This document shows, one piece after another, positions 9,003-17,653 of a stretch of 33,260 nucleotides of DNA. A model generated the notes under the pieces. It searched no databases. It worked only from the letters and a program-made list of their open reading frames with translations, and was not told the origin of the DNA. The position numbers and the translations under genes are program-made. The stretch comes from an uncultured Aliivibrio sp. (lineage in GTDB: Bacteria > Pseudomonadota > Gammaproteobacteria > Enterobacterales > Vibrionaceae): assembly GCF_946479765.1 (NCBI RefSeq), contig NZ_CAMLHO010000035.1, forward strand, positions 1-33,260, given 5' to 3'. Position 1 is the first letter of the stretch. Every line of letters begins with the position of its first letter.

Positions 9003-9235
9003 TTGTTCTAAGGAGTACGTTAGTATTGATAATGCTACTTATGAACATTCCTTTTGAGTTGTTTGAATACAGGTTATTTTCATTCAGATAATAAGCATAT
9101 ATCGTTATATTAAGTCAAATTGAATCGATATCAAAGAGATGTAATAACTGCTATTTGTAGTAATGTCAATAAGTTCATCATTGACGCTCACCGACCGTTA
9201 CTTAACTGACACATTGAATGTAGCTAGTTTAAATA

Positions 9236-9802
9236 TTACGAAATTAATTTTAGGTTTTTCTTAAATAAGCTTAAATCTATTTTTGATTTAATATTAGCTC
9301 TATGGTATTCGACTGTTTTAATAGCTAGATTTAATTCTATTGCTATTTCTTTCGAAGAGAACCCAAAGGCAAGCCAATCAGCTATTACACATTCTCTTTT
9401 TGTCAGTTTGTGCCTCTCTTGATAAAACTCAATTAAGGACCCACTGCGAATTAATGCAGTATTGATGGTTTCTAGTAAAATATGGTTATCAATTGGTTTT
9501 TCTAAAAAATCGATAGCCCCTTTTTTTATAGCTTCGACCACAATATGGACTTGACTATGACCCGTTAAAAAAATAATTGGCCAATGAGGCATTATTTCAT
9601 TTAGTTTATTTTGCAGTTCTAATCCACTCATTTCTGGCATGCGTAGATCGAGTATAATACATGCAGGTTCATAAGTTACTTTAATGCTCTCTAAAAATGC
9701 CGTTGCAGAGGAAAATCCTTTGCAATTTAGGTTATTAATAAGAAATAATCGTGTCATTGCTTTTAATAATAGTGGGTCGTCATCAATAAAATATACGGTC
9801 AT
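9236..9802 (-). CDS. FixJ/NarL-type response regulator
   Basis: A 188-residue two-component regulator. The receiver domain (residues 1-about 115) has the acidic pocket DDD at 7-9, the phosphorylation site Asp52 in ILDLRMPEMSG, the conserved Thr in FLTGH, and Lys in LEKPID. A short linker leads to a LuxR-type helix-turn-helix (about 128-178, LTKRECVIADWLAFGFSSKEIA and KTVEYHRANI). It is the DNA-binding partner of the histidine kinase encoded just upstream: the kinase stop and this ATG overlap by four bases (ATGA), so translation is probably coupled. The C-terminal tail after the recognition helix (KSKIDLSLFKKNLKLIS) is less typical of the family. The target genes are unknown; the divergent lipoprotein gene at 11696 is an obvious candidate. 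Confidence 0.9.
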   Translation of the reverse strand: MTVYFIDDDPLLLKAMTRLFLINNLNCKGFSSATAFLESIKVTYEPACIILDLRMPEMSGLELQNKLNEIMPHWPIIFLTGHSQVHIVVEAIKKGAIDFLEKPIDNHILLETINTALIRSGSLIEFYQERHKLTKRECVIADWLAFGFSSKEIAIELNLAIKTVEYHRANIKSKIDLSLFKKNLKLIS

Positions 9803-11424
9803 GATAATGTGTTAACTGTAGGTAAATAGAGTTGGAATGTTGCACCTGTTTTATGGTGTGTTTTTTCTTTGTGTATTAATTTTATTTTTCCACCAAAGCC
9901 TTCTAACATTGTTCGACAAACCGATAAGCCTAATCCGAAGCCATCTTTTTTTGTGGTAAATAAGCTATCAAAAATACGGTCAGCGACAACATTGTCAATA
10001 TCTTTACCATTATTAGTTATATTTATCTCTACATATCCATGACTTGTTCGTGCTGAAATTTCAACATAAGTAGCATCTGCTTGAATTGCATTTTTAATTA
10101 AATTAATGAAGACTTGCGTCATACAAAGGCGGTCGGCTTTTATGATCACGTTAAAGAGACTATCGATACCTTTGAATTGAACTTGATTATTCCTACATAG
10201 ATCATTCAGTAAACGTAGAGCGTCATTAACGCAATTTGATAATATTATTTCCTCAATATAAAGAGTTTCCTTTGCAAGGATACCTTTGTAAATTCGATGG
10301 TGAATTTGCACCGCTTTACTTAAAGCAAATGCTACATCTTGGTTAAGTTCTAGTAGTAAGCTTCGGCTAACATCCTTTCCTTTTTTGAGCAGGTCGATAG
10401 ATAGCTGACTAGTGGTTAATGCGGCTTGTAGAGGTGAGGCAACTTCGTGTGCAATGGTTGCTCCTAGTTCACTTAATGATGACTTTTGCGCCAAGTTCGC
10501 CAACATCATTTCACTATTACGTAAACGCTCATTTGATATTTTTTGATTATCGTAATAAGTCCCGAGTAACAGAGCAATAAATGCAATGACTGCAAATAAC
10601 GTTTGTATCTCAGTTACTGTATATATTGTTGTTTCAGTGTAGATGAAAATAAATGCAACGAATAAGTTAACAATAAATGCGGTAGTTATCCCTGATTTTA
10701 GACCATATTTGGCTGAGATTAATGTGACAGGAAGAAGAAGCAAATAGTGATATGTAGCAAGCTCAGGCTTTAAAGTTACTAAGATAAAAAGCCCAGCACT
10801 AAGTGAAATAGCAAGAAAACAATGCACTAGTATTAAAGAGTGCACGCTACGTTTTAGGAGCAGCAATTGCGTCCTTACATTCCGATTATAAGCAGTATAC
10901 TCTAGCCAAAAAGCGAGGAGAGTAAACATTAATAACCCAGTGAAATCACCGATAAAAAAGGATATAAAGAGTTTATGAATATTTTGCCAGTTGATAAATC
11001 CATAATGATAAAAGAGAGCAGATGCAAGCATACTAGAAATTAACGTTGAGACTAGACACGTTATGATAAAAGGCCAAAGTGTTTTTACGTGAATAATACA
11101 GAATGTTTTAGAACCTAATAACCATTTTAATACGATACCAGACAAGCCATAAGTTAAGGTTTGACGTAAAATATGTAACCAATTGAACGATGTTAACTCC
11201 CAAGGAGGAACATCAAAAAAACTAGCTAAAGTGGCACAAATATAAATAAGTGGCAGTACCTTTAAACCTTGAATAAAACTAATTGCCAATATAAAGGCAG
11301 GAGCAGGAAAAAAGGTACTTAATGCGGAGGCATGTGGATCTGCTAAAAATAATAGCGAAAATTGATATAGAACGATAAATGTAATGACATAGCGTAAGCC
11401 ATAAAGAAAAGAAGTGCTATTCAC
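9799..11424 (-). CDS. MASE1-domain sensor histidine kinase
   Basis: A 541-residue inner-membrane kinase. Residues 1-about 290 are a multi-helix MASE1-like sensory region (N-terminal LFLADPHASALSTFFPAPA and later FFIGDFTGLL fit the family). A short coiled segment follows, then the dimerisation/phosphoacceptor helix with His326 in GATIAHEVASPLQ. The ATPase domain shows N box NLIKNAIQAD, G1 NNGKDID, F box FDSLFTTKKDG and G2 GFGLGL. The phosphoacceptor context and ATPase order resemble FixL/DctB-type kinases that pair with FixJ-like regulators, as here. The start codon appears to be GTG (11422-11424), with an in-frame stop three codons upstream and no clear ribosome site, so initiation may be weak. 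The signal is unknown. The 271 bases up to the lipoprotein gene contain the divergent promoters and a 7-bp hairpin (11589-11609). Confidence 0.9.
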   Translation of the reverse strand: MNSTSFLYGLRYVITFIVLYQFSLLFLADPHASALSTFFPAPAFILAISFIQGLKVLPLIYICATLASFFDVPPWELTSFNWLHILRQTLTYGLSGIVLKWLLGSKTFCIIHVKTLWPFIITCLVSTLISSMLASALFYHYGFINWQNIHKLFISFFIGDFTGLLMFTLLAFWLEYTAYNRNVRTQLLLLKRSVHSLILVHCFLAISLSAGLFILVTLKPELATYHYLLLLPVTLISAKYGLKSGITTAFIVNLFVAFIFIYTETTIYTVTEIQTLFAVIAFIALLLGTYYDNQKISNERLRNSEMMLANLAQKSSLSELGATIAHEVASPLQAALTTSQLSIDLLKKGKDVSRSLLLELNQDVAFALSKAVQIHHRIYKGILAKETLYIEEIILSNCVNDALRLLNDLCRNNQVQFKGIDSLFNVIIKADRLCMTQVFINLIKNAIQADATYVEISARTSHGYVEINITNNGKDIDNVVADRIFDSLFTTKKDGFGLGLSVCRTMLEGFGGKIKLIHKEKTHHKTGATFQLYLPTVNTLS

Positions 11425-11695
11425 GAGGATCTACTTATTTATTTTAATAAATATAGCCCGTAGGCTGATAATGTGGCGCGAACTATAACTATTTGTAATC
11501 CTCGTTACTATTAATTTTTTTCAGAAACATAATTATGATAATGCAATTGTTCGAAATAACATCAAATTATTCGTAAGTAGTTCTTTTCGGTTTGAATTTC
11601 AATCAAACCTAGTAATTTTTACTGATCCGCATTCTGTCTACTTCGAGTACATTCACCTCTTCATTTAGAAGAATAATTAATACACGAGGATCCGT

Positions 11696-13042
11696 ATGAC
11701 ACACTCGAAATTAACAGCATGCATGAGTTTAATAGCCGCTTTGTTAACTGGCTGTAATGAATCAGATAAGTCTAATAATTCAAATTCTGACACTCATTTT
11801 CTTAAAGCTATCGATGGCTATTTAGTTGATGCTGAAGTTTATATTGATCGTAATGAAAACGGCTTACCAGATAATGATGAGAAATTAAAGCAATTAACAA
11901 ATGAGTCTGGTGTTATTGCCATACCAGTTAAAGATAAAGGTTTTGATGTTATCGTTGAAGCAATTGTAGGTAAAACACGTGATAGTGACAAAGGCGGGAC
12001 GATAGATCAAAGCTTTAGGCTTGTAGCTAATGGTGTTGGATCGGTAATTACGCCATTTACTACTATTGCAAAGGCACAAAACAAAACGCTTCAAGAATTA
12101 GCCACAGAGCTTGGTTATGATGTTGATGTGTTAAGTCAAGATTACATTGCATTAAAGGCCTCTAATCCAGAAGCTAAAAAGGTGCACCTCTTTGCTCGTA
12201 GTGTGGTAAGTGAATTAAATAAAGATTTGGGAAGTGATATTTTTGATAAACAAATTAAAACGATTAAGGACGAGATTGATACCTTGGTAAATAAAGATGA
12301 AGATCTTGATAGTTTTAATATTTACTTATCTGATACAGGTCTAGCGTCAACAGTGCCAATGCAACCACCACTGCATAAATTTTTAGATAATACTAAATAT
12401 ACATCGATGAGTTTCAATGATTTTTGGAGAACGGGAGATGATGAGCTAGCAAATTGGCAGTTTGATATCAAGAAAAAGACGGTTTCTATTGGGGGTGAGT
12501 TATATGAATTAATGTTTGATAAATTTAATCCGAATTCATTTTTTATGACATTTCCTGATAATGGAGAGGGTTGTGAGGTTGCTTATACCGCAGGAATTTG
12601 TCGTTCTGATATGCAAGATGACTTTGTTTTTATAGATAATAAATTTGCCTTAGCTACATCTATTGATGGTGATCTTCAAATGTACTTGAAACCAAGTTCA
12701 ACGGAGTTGATTACTAATCAATTGTTAGGGGTTGATAGTTTTCCTTTAACTGGTATGAATATCGATGGAAATAGTTATTATCATCTTGATGACAAATCAG
12801 CCAATTGGGACTCAAATCCTGTTCTTAGTGAGATTAGTAAAGGAAGCATTACTGTTTCTAATATTGAAAATGGCTTGATTACTATGAATAATAAGGATTA
12901 TGTTATTTTGCGTGGTAACGGGCAGGTTTATATTATGAAGCGAGTTCGTGATAATCACCCGTCATTGCTATTTCGTAGTAAGGAATTGGCTGATTTTATT
13001 CTAGATAAATGGAAAAATCATACGTTAGAGCAACCTCAATAA
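11696..13042 (+). CDS. Putative lipoprotein of unknown function
   Basis: This 448-residue protein begins with a lipoprotein signal peptide: hydrophobic SLIAALLTG followed by Cys20 (lipobox LTGC). A low-complexity Asn/Ser linker follows. The mature part starts with AIDGYLVDAEVYIDRNENGLPDNDE, a beta-sandwich-like opening containing an Asp/Asn-rich loop (DRNENGLPDNDE) that resembles calcium-binding loops. A later VGSVITPFTTIAK segment recurs in cell-surface lipoproteins of marine gammaproteobacteria, as far as I remember. The remainder (about 230-440) is not recognised. It has one Cys pair (GCEVAYTAGICR) that could form a disulfide. GAGGAT precedes the ATG by 5 bases. It is divergent from the kinase/regulator pair, which may control it. 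No enzyme activity is suggested. Confidence 0.75.
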   Translation: MTHSKLTACMSLIAALLTGCNESDKSNNSNSDTHFLKAIDGYLVDAEVYIDRNENGLPDNDEKLKQLTNESGVIAIPVKDKGFDVIVEAIVGKTRDSDKGGTIDQSFRLVANGVGSVITPFTTIAKAQNKTLQELATELGYDVDVLSQDYIALKASNPEAKKVHLFARSVVSELNKDLGSDIFDKQIKTIKDEIDTLVNKDEDLDSFNIYLSDTGLASTVPMQPPLHKFLDNTKYTSMSFNDFWRTGDDELANWQFDIKKKTVSIGGELYELMFDKFNPNSFFMTFPDNGEGCEVAYTAGICRSDMQDDFVFIDNKFALATSIDGDLQMYLKPSSTELITNQLLGVDSFPLTGMNIDGNSYYHLDDKSANWDSNPVLSEISKGSITVSNIENGLITMNNKDYVILRGNGQVYIMKRVRDNHPSLLFRSKELADFILDKWKNHTLEQPQ

Positions 13043-13133
13043 AGCGACCTGATTTATTATGATATTTATATTAGGATAAGTGTTTAAAGTTAGGTATGTT
13101 TTGTTTGGGACAAACATTACTAATAAACGAATT

Positions 13134-13162
13134 GTAGTGGCATGGTGAATTATGCCACCTAC
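13134..13162 (+). terminator. Possible hairpin after the lipoprotein gene
   Basis: GTAGTGGCAT (13134-13143) pairs with ATGCCACCTAC (13152-13162) with one bulged base and an 8-nt loop, 91 bases beyond the stop. There is no T-run, so the terminator call is weak. Confidence 0.35.
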
Positions 13163-13226
13163 TTAGAGTTCTAGGCATAAAATAGTAAGCCTAATTGCAG
13201 AAATTGAATTCAAGTTCAATCTCGCA

Positions 13227-13400
13227 CTAACAAACTTTGGGAAAAAAACGAGTTAGAAAATGCGATCTTCCGTAGGTCATGTTTTGATGTTTATGGCCTA
13301 CAATTTCAGACACTACATGCTCTTCGACATTCTCACGTTTTAACTTGTCAGTAAAGGTATGACGGAGTGAAAGTGGAGTAGCGATACGAGTATAGTACAC
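13227..13400 (-). pseudogene. Tyrosine recombinase (integrase) C-terminal remnant
   Basis: About 57 codons on the minus strand resemble the end of a phage/island integrase: SLRHTFTDKLKRENVEE (box with the catalytic Arg), then VVSEIVGHKHQNMTYGR (the GH box). The His normally three residues before the Arg is Leu here (LSLR), and Ser stands where the nucleophilic Tyr would be expected ten residues after the GH histidine. It is therefore truncated and lacks key residues. The frame stays open upstream only because it runs through the tRNA terminator and the tRNA-Ser gene, so that part is not protein. The fragment sits just beyond the 3' end of tRNA-Ser copy 2, the classic place for an integrase. 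It is a relic of a mobile element. Confidence 0.75.
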
Positions 13401-13470
13401 GCTATTTGGGAGTCTTAATAAGTACATCTGTGCCACCTTTCTGTGCAAGGTGATTTTCGATAGTACAGAT

Positions 13471-13500
13471 ACAAAAAAACCGTTGTAAAAACAGCGGTTT
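13471..13500 (-). terminator. Terminator of tRNA-Ser copy 2
   Basis: On the minus strand a 9-bp stem with one G-U pair (13492-13500 with 13477-13485, 6-nt loop) is followed by a run of seven T. It starts 13 bases after the tRNA end and is unrelated in sequence to the terminator of copy 1. Confidence 0.85.
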
Positions 13501-13512
13501 AATCTTTTAATT

Positions 13513-13603
13513 TGGTGGAGGGATAGGGATTTGAACCCTAGAACCGCTATTAACGGTTGCCGGTTTTCAAGACCGGTGCTTTCGACCACTCAGCCATCCC
13601 TCC
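13513..13603 (-). tRNA. tRNA-Ser (anticodon UGA), copy 2
   Basis: Identical over all 91 bases, including the encoded CCA, to the gene at 7312-7402 and in the same orientation, 6,201 bases away. All structural features are intact, with its own promoter and terminator. An integrase remnant lies directly downstream. Confidence 0.98.
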
Positions 13604-13612
13604 ATGCCGCGT

Positions 13613-13641
13613 ATAGTAGTGGCTTACTCTTATCTTGTAAA
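13613..13641 (-). promoter_or_regulatory. Sigma-70 promoter of tRNA-Ser copy 2
   Basis: TTTACA (13636-13641), a 17-base spacer and TACTAT (13613-13618) on the minus strand, 9 bases before the tRNA. The upstream flank is recognisably similar to that of copy 1 (shared TGTAAACC, CAAAT and TTTGC blocks) but diverged, so the gene and its promoter were duplicated together some time ago. Confidence 0.8.
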
Positions 13642-14027
13642 CCCTTAAATGCATACAAATAGTCTATTTGCCTTTAAATTGAACGATGTGTGTCAATTTT
13701 GAACTTTTCTAAGATAATCTAGCGTATCGCAAAGTATACTGTTTTTTTGCATTACCCTAACGTAATGAAATAACAAATATTTGTAGAGAAGTTGTGTGGG
13801 AAAAGTTAGTTGATGTAAGAATGGAATATTTTACGCAGAAAAAATTGCAATCAAACTAAGATATTGAACTAAAGTTGAGAGTTTTATTCAATTTAAAGAG
13901 AAATATATACAGACTATTTTTCTTGAGGTTTTAGCCAGTAATCTCATTTTTATAGCATTTATATTGGGAAATAAAATGATGATTTTTATCAGGTGATAAA
14001 CTTAGCTTAGGGTTCTTGATTTACTTT

Positions 14028-14036
14028 TGCTACAAT
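14028..14036 (+). promoter_or_regulatory. Possible extended -10 promoter of rhlE
   Basis: TGCTACAAT (14028-14036) is an extended -10 element 32 bases before the chosen start; no good -35 is visible. The stretch 13642-14027 otherwise holds no gene that I can support. Confidence 0.4.
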
Positions 14037-14068
14037 CGGCGCAAATTATTGCCAATCAAAGGTTCATC

Positions 14069-15328
14069 ATGTCATTTGCTTCATTAGGGTTATCTGAACA
14101 GCTTCTTAATACCGTATCGGAATTAGGTTTTAAAGAGGCGACACCTGTTCAGCAACAAGCTATTCCTCTCGTATTACAAGGACATGATGTACTTGCAGGA
14201 GCACAAACAGGTACAGGTAAAACAGCCGCTTTTGGTTTACCTCTTATCCAACGTTTGATTGAGAATCCAACTAACCGTAGTCAAGGCTCAAAAGTTATCC
14301 GCAGTTTGATTTTGACGCCTACGCGTGAATTAGCACAACAAGTATTTGATAGCTTGGTTAGTTATACTAAAAATACAGACATTAAAGTCGTTGTTGCTTA
14401 TGGTGGTACGAGTATTAATGTTCAAAAAGATAATTTAGCGGGTGGTGCGGATATTGTAGTCGCTACACCAGGGCGCTTATTGGATCTAGTTCATATCAAT
14501 ACGATCACTTTAAACCAAGCAGAATTTTTAGTGTTAGATGAAGCCGACCGTATGTTAGATATGGGCTTTATTCCTGATATCAAAAAGATTTTATGTAAAA
14601 TGCCAGCAGAACACCAAACACTATTTTTCTCAGCAACGTTCAGTGCCAAAGTAAGAGAAATTGCTCATTACATGCTGCACAAACCAAAAGAAGTGCAAGT
14701 AACGCCAACAAATAGTACGGCGGATACGGTAGAGCAAATTATTTATCCTGTAGATAAACATCGTAAAAGTGAGCTACTAGCATATTTGATTGGTTCTCGT
14801 AATTGGCAACAAGTGCTTGTGTTTACTAAAACAAAGCAAGGCTCTGATGATCTAGTTAAAGAGCTTAAGAAAGATGGTATAAAAGCGGTTTCTATTAATG
14901 GCGATAAAAGTCAAGGTGCTCGTTTACGTGCGCTAGAAGAGTTTAAAACAGGTAAAGTTCGCGCGTTAATCGCAACAGATATCGCGGCTCGTGGTCTTGA
15001 TATTGAACAGTTAGAATGTGTGATCAACTATGAATTACCATTTAAAGCCGAAGATTATATACACCGTATCGGTCGTACTGGTCGAGCTGGACATACGGGT
15101 AAAGCTATTTCATTAATGAGTTCAAATGAAGAGTATTTATTGCAAGCGATTGAAACCCTGCTTGAAACTCGTTTACCGCAAGAGTGGCTAAAAGGATACG
15201 AACCTGATCCAAACGCTCGAGTAGTAAAAGAAGACCATTCACGTCAAAGTCGTGGTCGCTCAGCGGATAAAAGAAAAATGAAAGCAAAAATGAAAGTACA
15301 CGCAAACCGCGGTAAGAATAAGCGTTGA
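14069..15328 (+). CDS. rhlE: DEAD-box ATP-dependent RNA helicase, RhlE type
   Basis: A 419-residue RNA helicase that unwinds short RNA duplexes using ATP. Motifs in order: Q motif (FKEATPVQQQAIP, about 21-33), motif I AQTGTGKT (45-52), PTRELAQQ (84-91), DEAD (157-160), SAT (188-190), ATDIAARGLDI and HRIGRTGRAG. The opening MSFASLGLS matches E. coli RhlE (MSFDSLGLS). The tail is short and strongly basic (KRKMKAKMKVHANRGKNKR), an RNA-contact extension. I chose the ATG at 14069 because AAAGG precedes it by 6 bases and the homology begins there; an in-frame start at 14027 would overlap the putative promoter. RhlE proteins act in ribosome assembly and RNA decay. It is a single transcription unit. 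Confidence 0.92.
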   Translation: MSFASLGLSEQLLNTVSELGFKEATPVQQQAIPLVLQGHDVLAGAQTGTGKTAAFGLPLIQRLIENPTNRSQGSKVIRSLILTPTRELAQQVFDSLVSYTKNTDIKVVVAYGGTSINVQKDNLAGGADIVVATPGRLLDLVHINTITLNQAEFLVLDEADRMLDMGFIPDIKKILCKMPAEHQTLFFSATFSAKVREIAHYMLHKPKEVQVTPTNSTADTVEQIIYPVDKHRKSELLAYLIGSRNWQQVLVFTKTKQGSDDLVKELKKDGIKAVSINGDKSQGARLRALEEFKTGKVRALIATDIAARGLDIEQLECVINYELPFKAEDYIHRIGRTGRAGHTGKAISLMSSNEEYLLQAIETLLETRLPQEWLKGYEPDPNARVVKEDHSRQSRGRSADKRKMKAKMKVHANRGKNKR

Positions 15329-15360
15329 TACTATATTGCTCTTAAATTATTGATGAAAAA

Positions 15361-15404
15361 ATGCCAGTGTGAAGATGATTAAATCCTCACACTGGCATTT
15401 TTAT
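15361..15404 (+). terminator. Rho-independent terminator of rhlE
   Basis: A perfect 12-bp stem ATGCCAGTGTGA / TCACACTGGCAT (15361-15372 with 15387-15398) is followed by TTTTATTT, 33 bases after the stop. The 230 bases from here to the next gene contain promoter-like AT-rich sequence only. Confidence 0.92.
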
Positions 15405-15641
15405 TTGGCTATATATTAAGCTATATTAGTATTGTGTCCGTTTGCTCTACAATTTGTTGGTTCTAATTTTTAATTTTGTGATCTTAATTATAGCCCGTAC
15501 TAAATTACTCAAATATTAGACTTGACTTATTGCTTTGTAAAATAATGTAAAATTGAGTTGATCATATCAATATCAAGCGTATGATTCCGAAAAACTGAAA
15601 CCACTTTTGGGCTACTTTCCTTCAGTTCTGGAGCTTTTATG

Positions 15642-16514
15642 ATGCAAAGAGCACTTTTTGTACTTTGCCTATTGTTTTTATCTCACTCTCCTTCTTTATT
15701 CGCAGAATCTTTTACACTACCCATTTGGAAAAAAGAAGCAGAAGCGCGTGGCTATACACTGCCTGAAGCGTTTGGTCTGAACGTCAGTTACATGAAGCAA
15801 ACTCAAGATATCTCGGTAGATAGTATTGGTTTTGAGGGGACTATTCCCGCGTTGTTCCCTTGGAAGCCACCTCATCAAATTAGTAATTTAGTTGAAATAG
15901 ATGCAGTTGGTACTGGTAAACAAATGAGTGAAGTCCTTACCTTACGTGGTGATGTTTGGTTATTTCCTTTCTTAAATTTATACGGAATTGTAGGGCAGCT
16001 TAAAGGATATTCAGAAACTGATATAAAGATAGATCTAAAAACTTCGAAAGGGAATAGACCACTAGGAACTACCCCCTTCAGATTGGATCTTAATGGTACA
16101 CTTTATGGAGCCGGTTTTGTTCTGGCTGGTGGCTATAAAGATATTTTTGCATTAGTAGATGCTAGTTATACTGAAACTAATTTAAATGTTATTGATGGTT
16201 CAATCTCTTCAATTGTTATCTCTCCACGTATAGGGTATGACTTCGCTCGAATGGGAGCTCCCGTTCGCCTATGGGTTGGTGCTATGTATCAAGATGTAGA
16301 GCAATCTTTATCTGGAAACTTAAATGATATCGGCTTAGGAGCTCTATCTGGATTAGTTGATAATGGTCGCTTTAATGTAGAGCAACACTTAATAACACCG
16401 TGGAACCCAATTGTAGGTATGCAGTATAAATTGCATGATCGACTTTATTTACTGGGTGAGGCGGGGTTTGGTAACCGTACAAGTTTATTCTTAAGCGTTG
16501 ATATGCGATTTTAA
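15642..16514 (+). CDS. Outer-membrane beta-barrel protein, first gene of an envelope trio
   Basis: About 290 residues with a cleavable signal peptide (LFVLCLLFLSHSPSLFA, cleavage probably before ESFT). It continues with alternating hydrophobic strands and ends in Phe (FLSVDMRF), the C-terminal signature that the BAM machinery recognises. It is therefore very probably an outer-membrane barrel of roughly 8-12 strands. The early part (PIWKKEAEARGYTLPEAFGLNVSY) is a short periplasmic plug-like or amphipathic segment. I do not recognise the family with certainty. GGAG precedes two adjacent ATGs (15639 and 15642); the spacing favours the second. Its stop is 3 bases before the Omp85-like gene, so the two are translationally linked, and a third gene follows 11 bases later. 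Confidence 0.75.
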   Translation: MQRALFVLCLLFLSHSPSLFAESFTLPIWKKEAEARGYTLPEAFGLNVSYMKQTQDISVDSIGFEGTIPALFPWKPPHQISNLVEIDAVGTGKQMSEVLTLRGDVWLFPFLNLYGIVGQLKGYSETDIKIDLKTSKGNRPLGTTPFRLDLNGTLYGAGFVLAGGYKDIFALVDASYTETNLNVIDGSISSIVISPRIGYDFARMGAPVRLWVGAMYQDVEQSLSGNLNDIGLGALSGLVDNGRFNVEQHLITPWNPIVGMQYKLHDRLYLLGEAGFGNRTSLFLSVDMRF

Positions 16515-16517
16515 ATC

Positions 16518-17642
16518 ATGAAGTTATTAACTATATCGACGGCAGCTTTACTAAGTTGCTGCGCATTTTCGATCTCTGCGAAAGAGAAGCCACAAAGCTG
16601 GGTTGATACTTTTCTTGAAGAATTAGGGTCATCTGAAGATATTGACGTCAGTAAAGGTGTCGATTGGGCTGTACTCCCCGGGCCTTTTGTTAATCCTGAA
16701 CAAGGTTTTGGCATTGGCGTTGCGGCTGTTGGTTTATATTCACCACTTAAAGATAAAGAAAGCGCACCGTTATCAACCATTAATATTACTGGTTATGGTT
16801 CAACGTCTGGATCTTACGGTGTTGGGGTTAATAATCGAACCTATTTTGAGAATGATGACTTACGTTTATTGGTTCAAGCTAAAGCTAGTCATACTCCTGA
16901 ATATTATTGGGGAGTAGGTAAATCAGCGGCAGAAAATGAGAATAATAAAACCCTCGTTGAGGCTCAAATTCTCGGATTTACTCCGAAAATTGCTTATCAA
17001 TTCTTACCGAGTACGTACTTTCTTATCGGGGTTGATATGGAGAGTTATCGCAATATTTCATCAGATACCTCTATGCTGACACAGAATGAACTGAGTGATA
17101 CGTTCTTAAGCGCTTCTACATTGAGCATTGAATACGACAGTCGCGATTTCGAGTTAAATGCACATAAAGGAATGCTATTTAGTGTTAATTGGAATGCGTA
17201 TCGTACTGAGTTTGGTTCAGATTATGACTTTGATAAAGTAACAGTAAATTATCGTCAATATCAAAAAGTATTACCTAATACTGTATTGGCATGGGAAGTG
17301 TTTGCTGAAGATGTACAAGGGGATATTCCTTGGTTTGCTCTGTCATCTTTAGGTAGTGATAAGCGAATGAGAGGCTATTATTCTGGTCAATATCGAGATA
17401 ATAGTCAGTTATCCGCACAAATTGAAATTCGCCAACAATTCACTCAACGACATGGAATGGTCGCGTGGGTCGGTGGTGGTAATGTTGCAGGTTCTCATCA
17501 AGATCTACTTGATAGCAAGTGGCTACCGACTTATGGTATAGGTTATCGTTTTGCGTTTAAACCAAGAGTTAATGTAAGACTTGACTATGGATTAGGGAAA
17601 GACAGCCAAGCGGTCTATTTTCAAATAAATGAAGCATTTTAG
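16518..17642 (+). CDS. Omp85/BamA-like surface-antigen barrel without POTRA domains
   Basis: A 374-residue protein with a signal peptide (LLTISTAALLSCCAFSISA). It consists mainly of an outer-membrane barrel of the bacterial surface antigen (D15/Omp85) family. Supporting features are the start of the barrel VLPGPFVNPEQGFGIGVAA, the strand pattern SLSIEYDSRDFELNAHKG (YDSRD...P/HKG is typical of the family), the MRGYYSGQYRD loop corresponding to the conserved VRGF/Y motif, and a C-terminal Phe (FQINEAF). At this length there is no room for POTRA repeats, unlike BamA or TamA, so it probably does not insert other proteins by the BamA route. Only about 50 residues precede the barrel. It is the middle gene of a tight trio with another barrel and a DUF4056-like protein. 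The family is fairly sure, the role unknown. Confidence 0.82.
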   Translation: MKLLTISTAALLSCCAFSISAKEKPQSWVDTFLEELGSSEDIDVSKGVDWAVLPGPFVNPEQGFGIGVAAVGLYSPLKDKESAPLSTINITGYGSTSGSYGVGVNNRTYFENDDLRLLVQAKASHTPEYYWGVGKSAAENENNKTLVEAQILGFTPKIAYQFLPSTYFLIGVDMESYRNISSDTSMLTQNELSDTFLSASTLSIEYDSRDFELNAHKGMLFSVNWNAYRTEFGSDYDFDKVTVNYRQYQKVLPNTVLAWEVFAEDVQGDIPWFALSSLGSDKRMRGYYSGQYRDNSQLSAQIEIRQQFTQRHGMVAWVGGGNVAGSHQDLLDSKWLPTYGIGYRFAFKPRVNVRLDYGLGKDSQAVYFQINEAF

Positions 17643-17653
17643 AGAATAAGTAA

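Noticed and set aside
13401-13589. N-terminal half of the 120-codon frame holding the integrase remnant
   Set aside because: This part translates the tRNA-Ser gene and its terminator; only the part below 13400 resembles a protein family.
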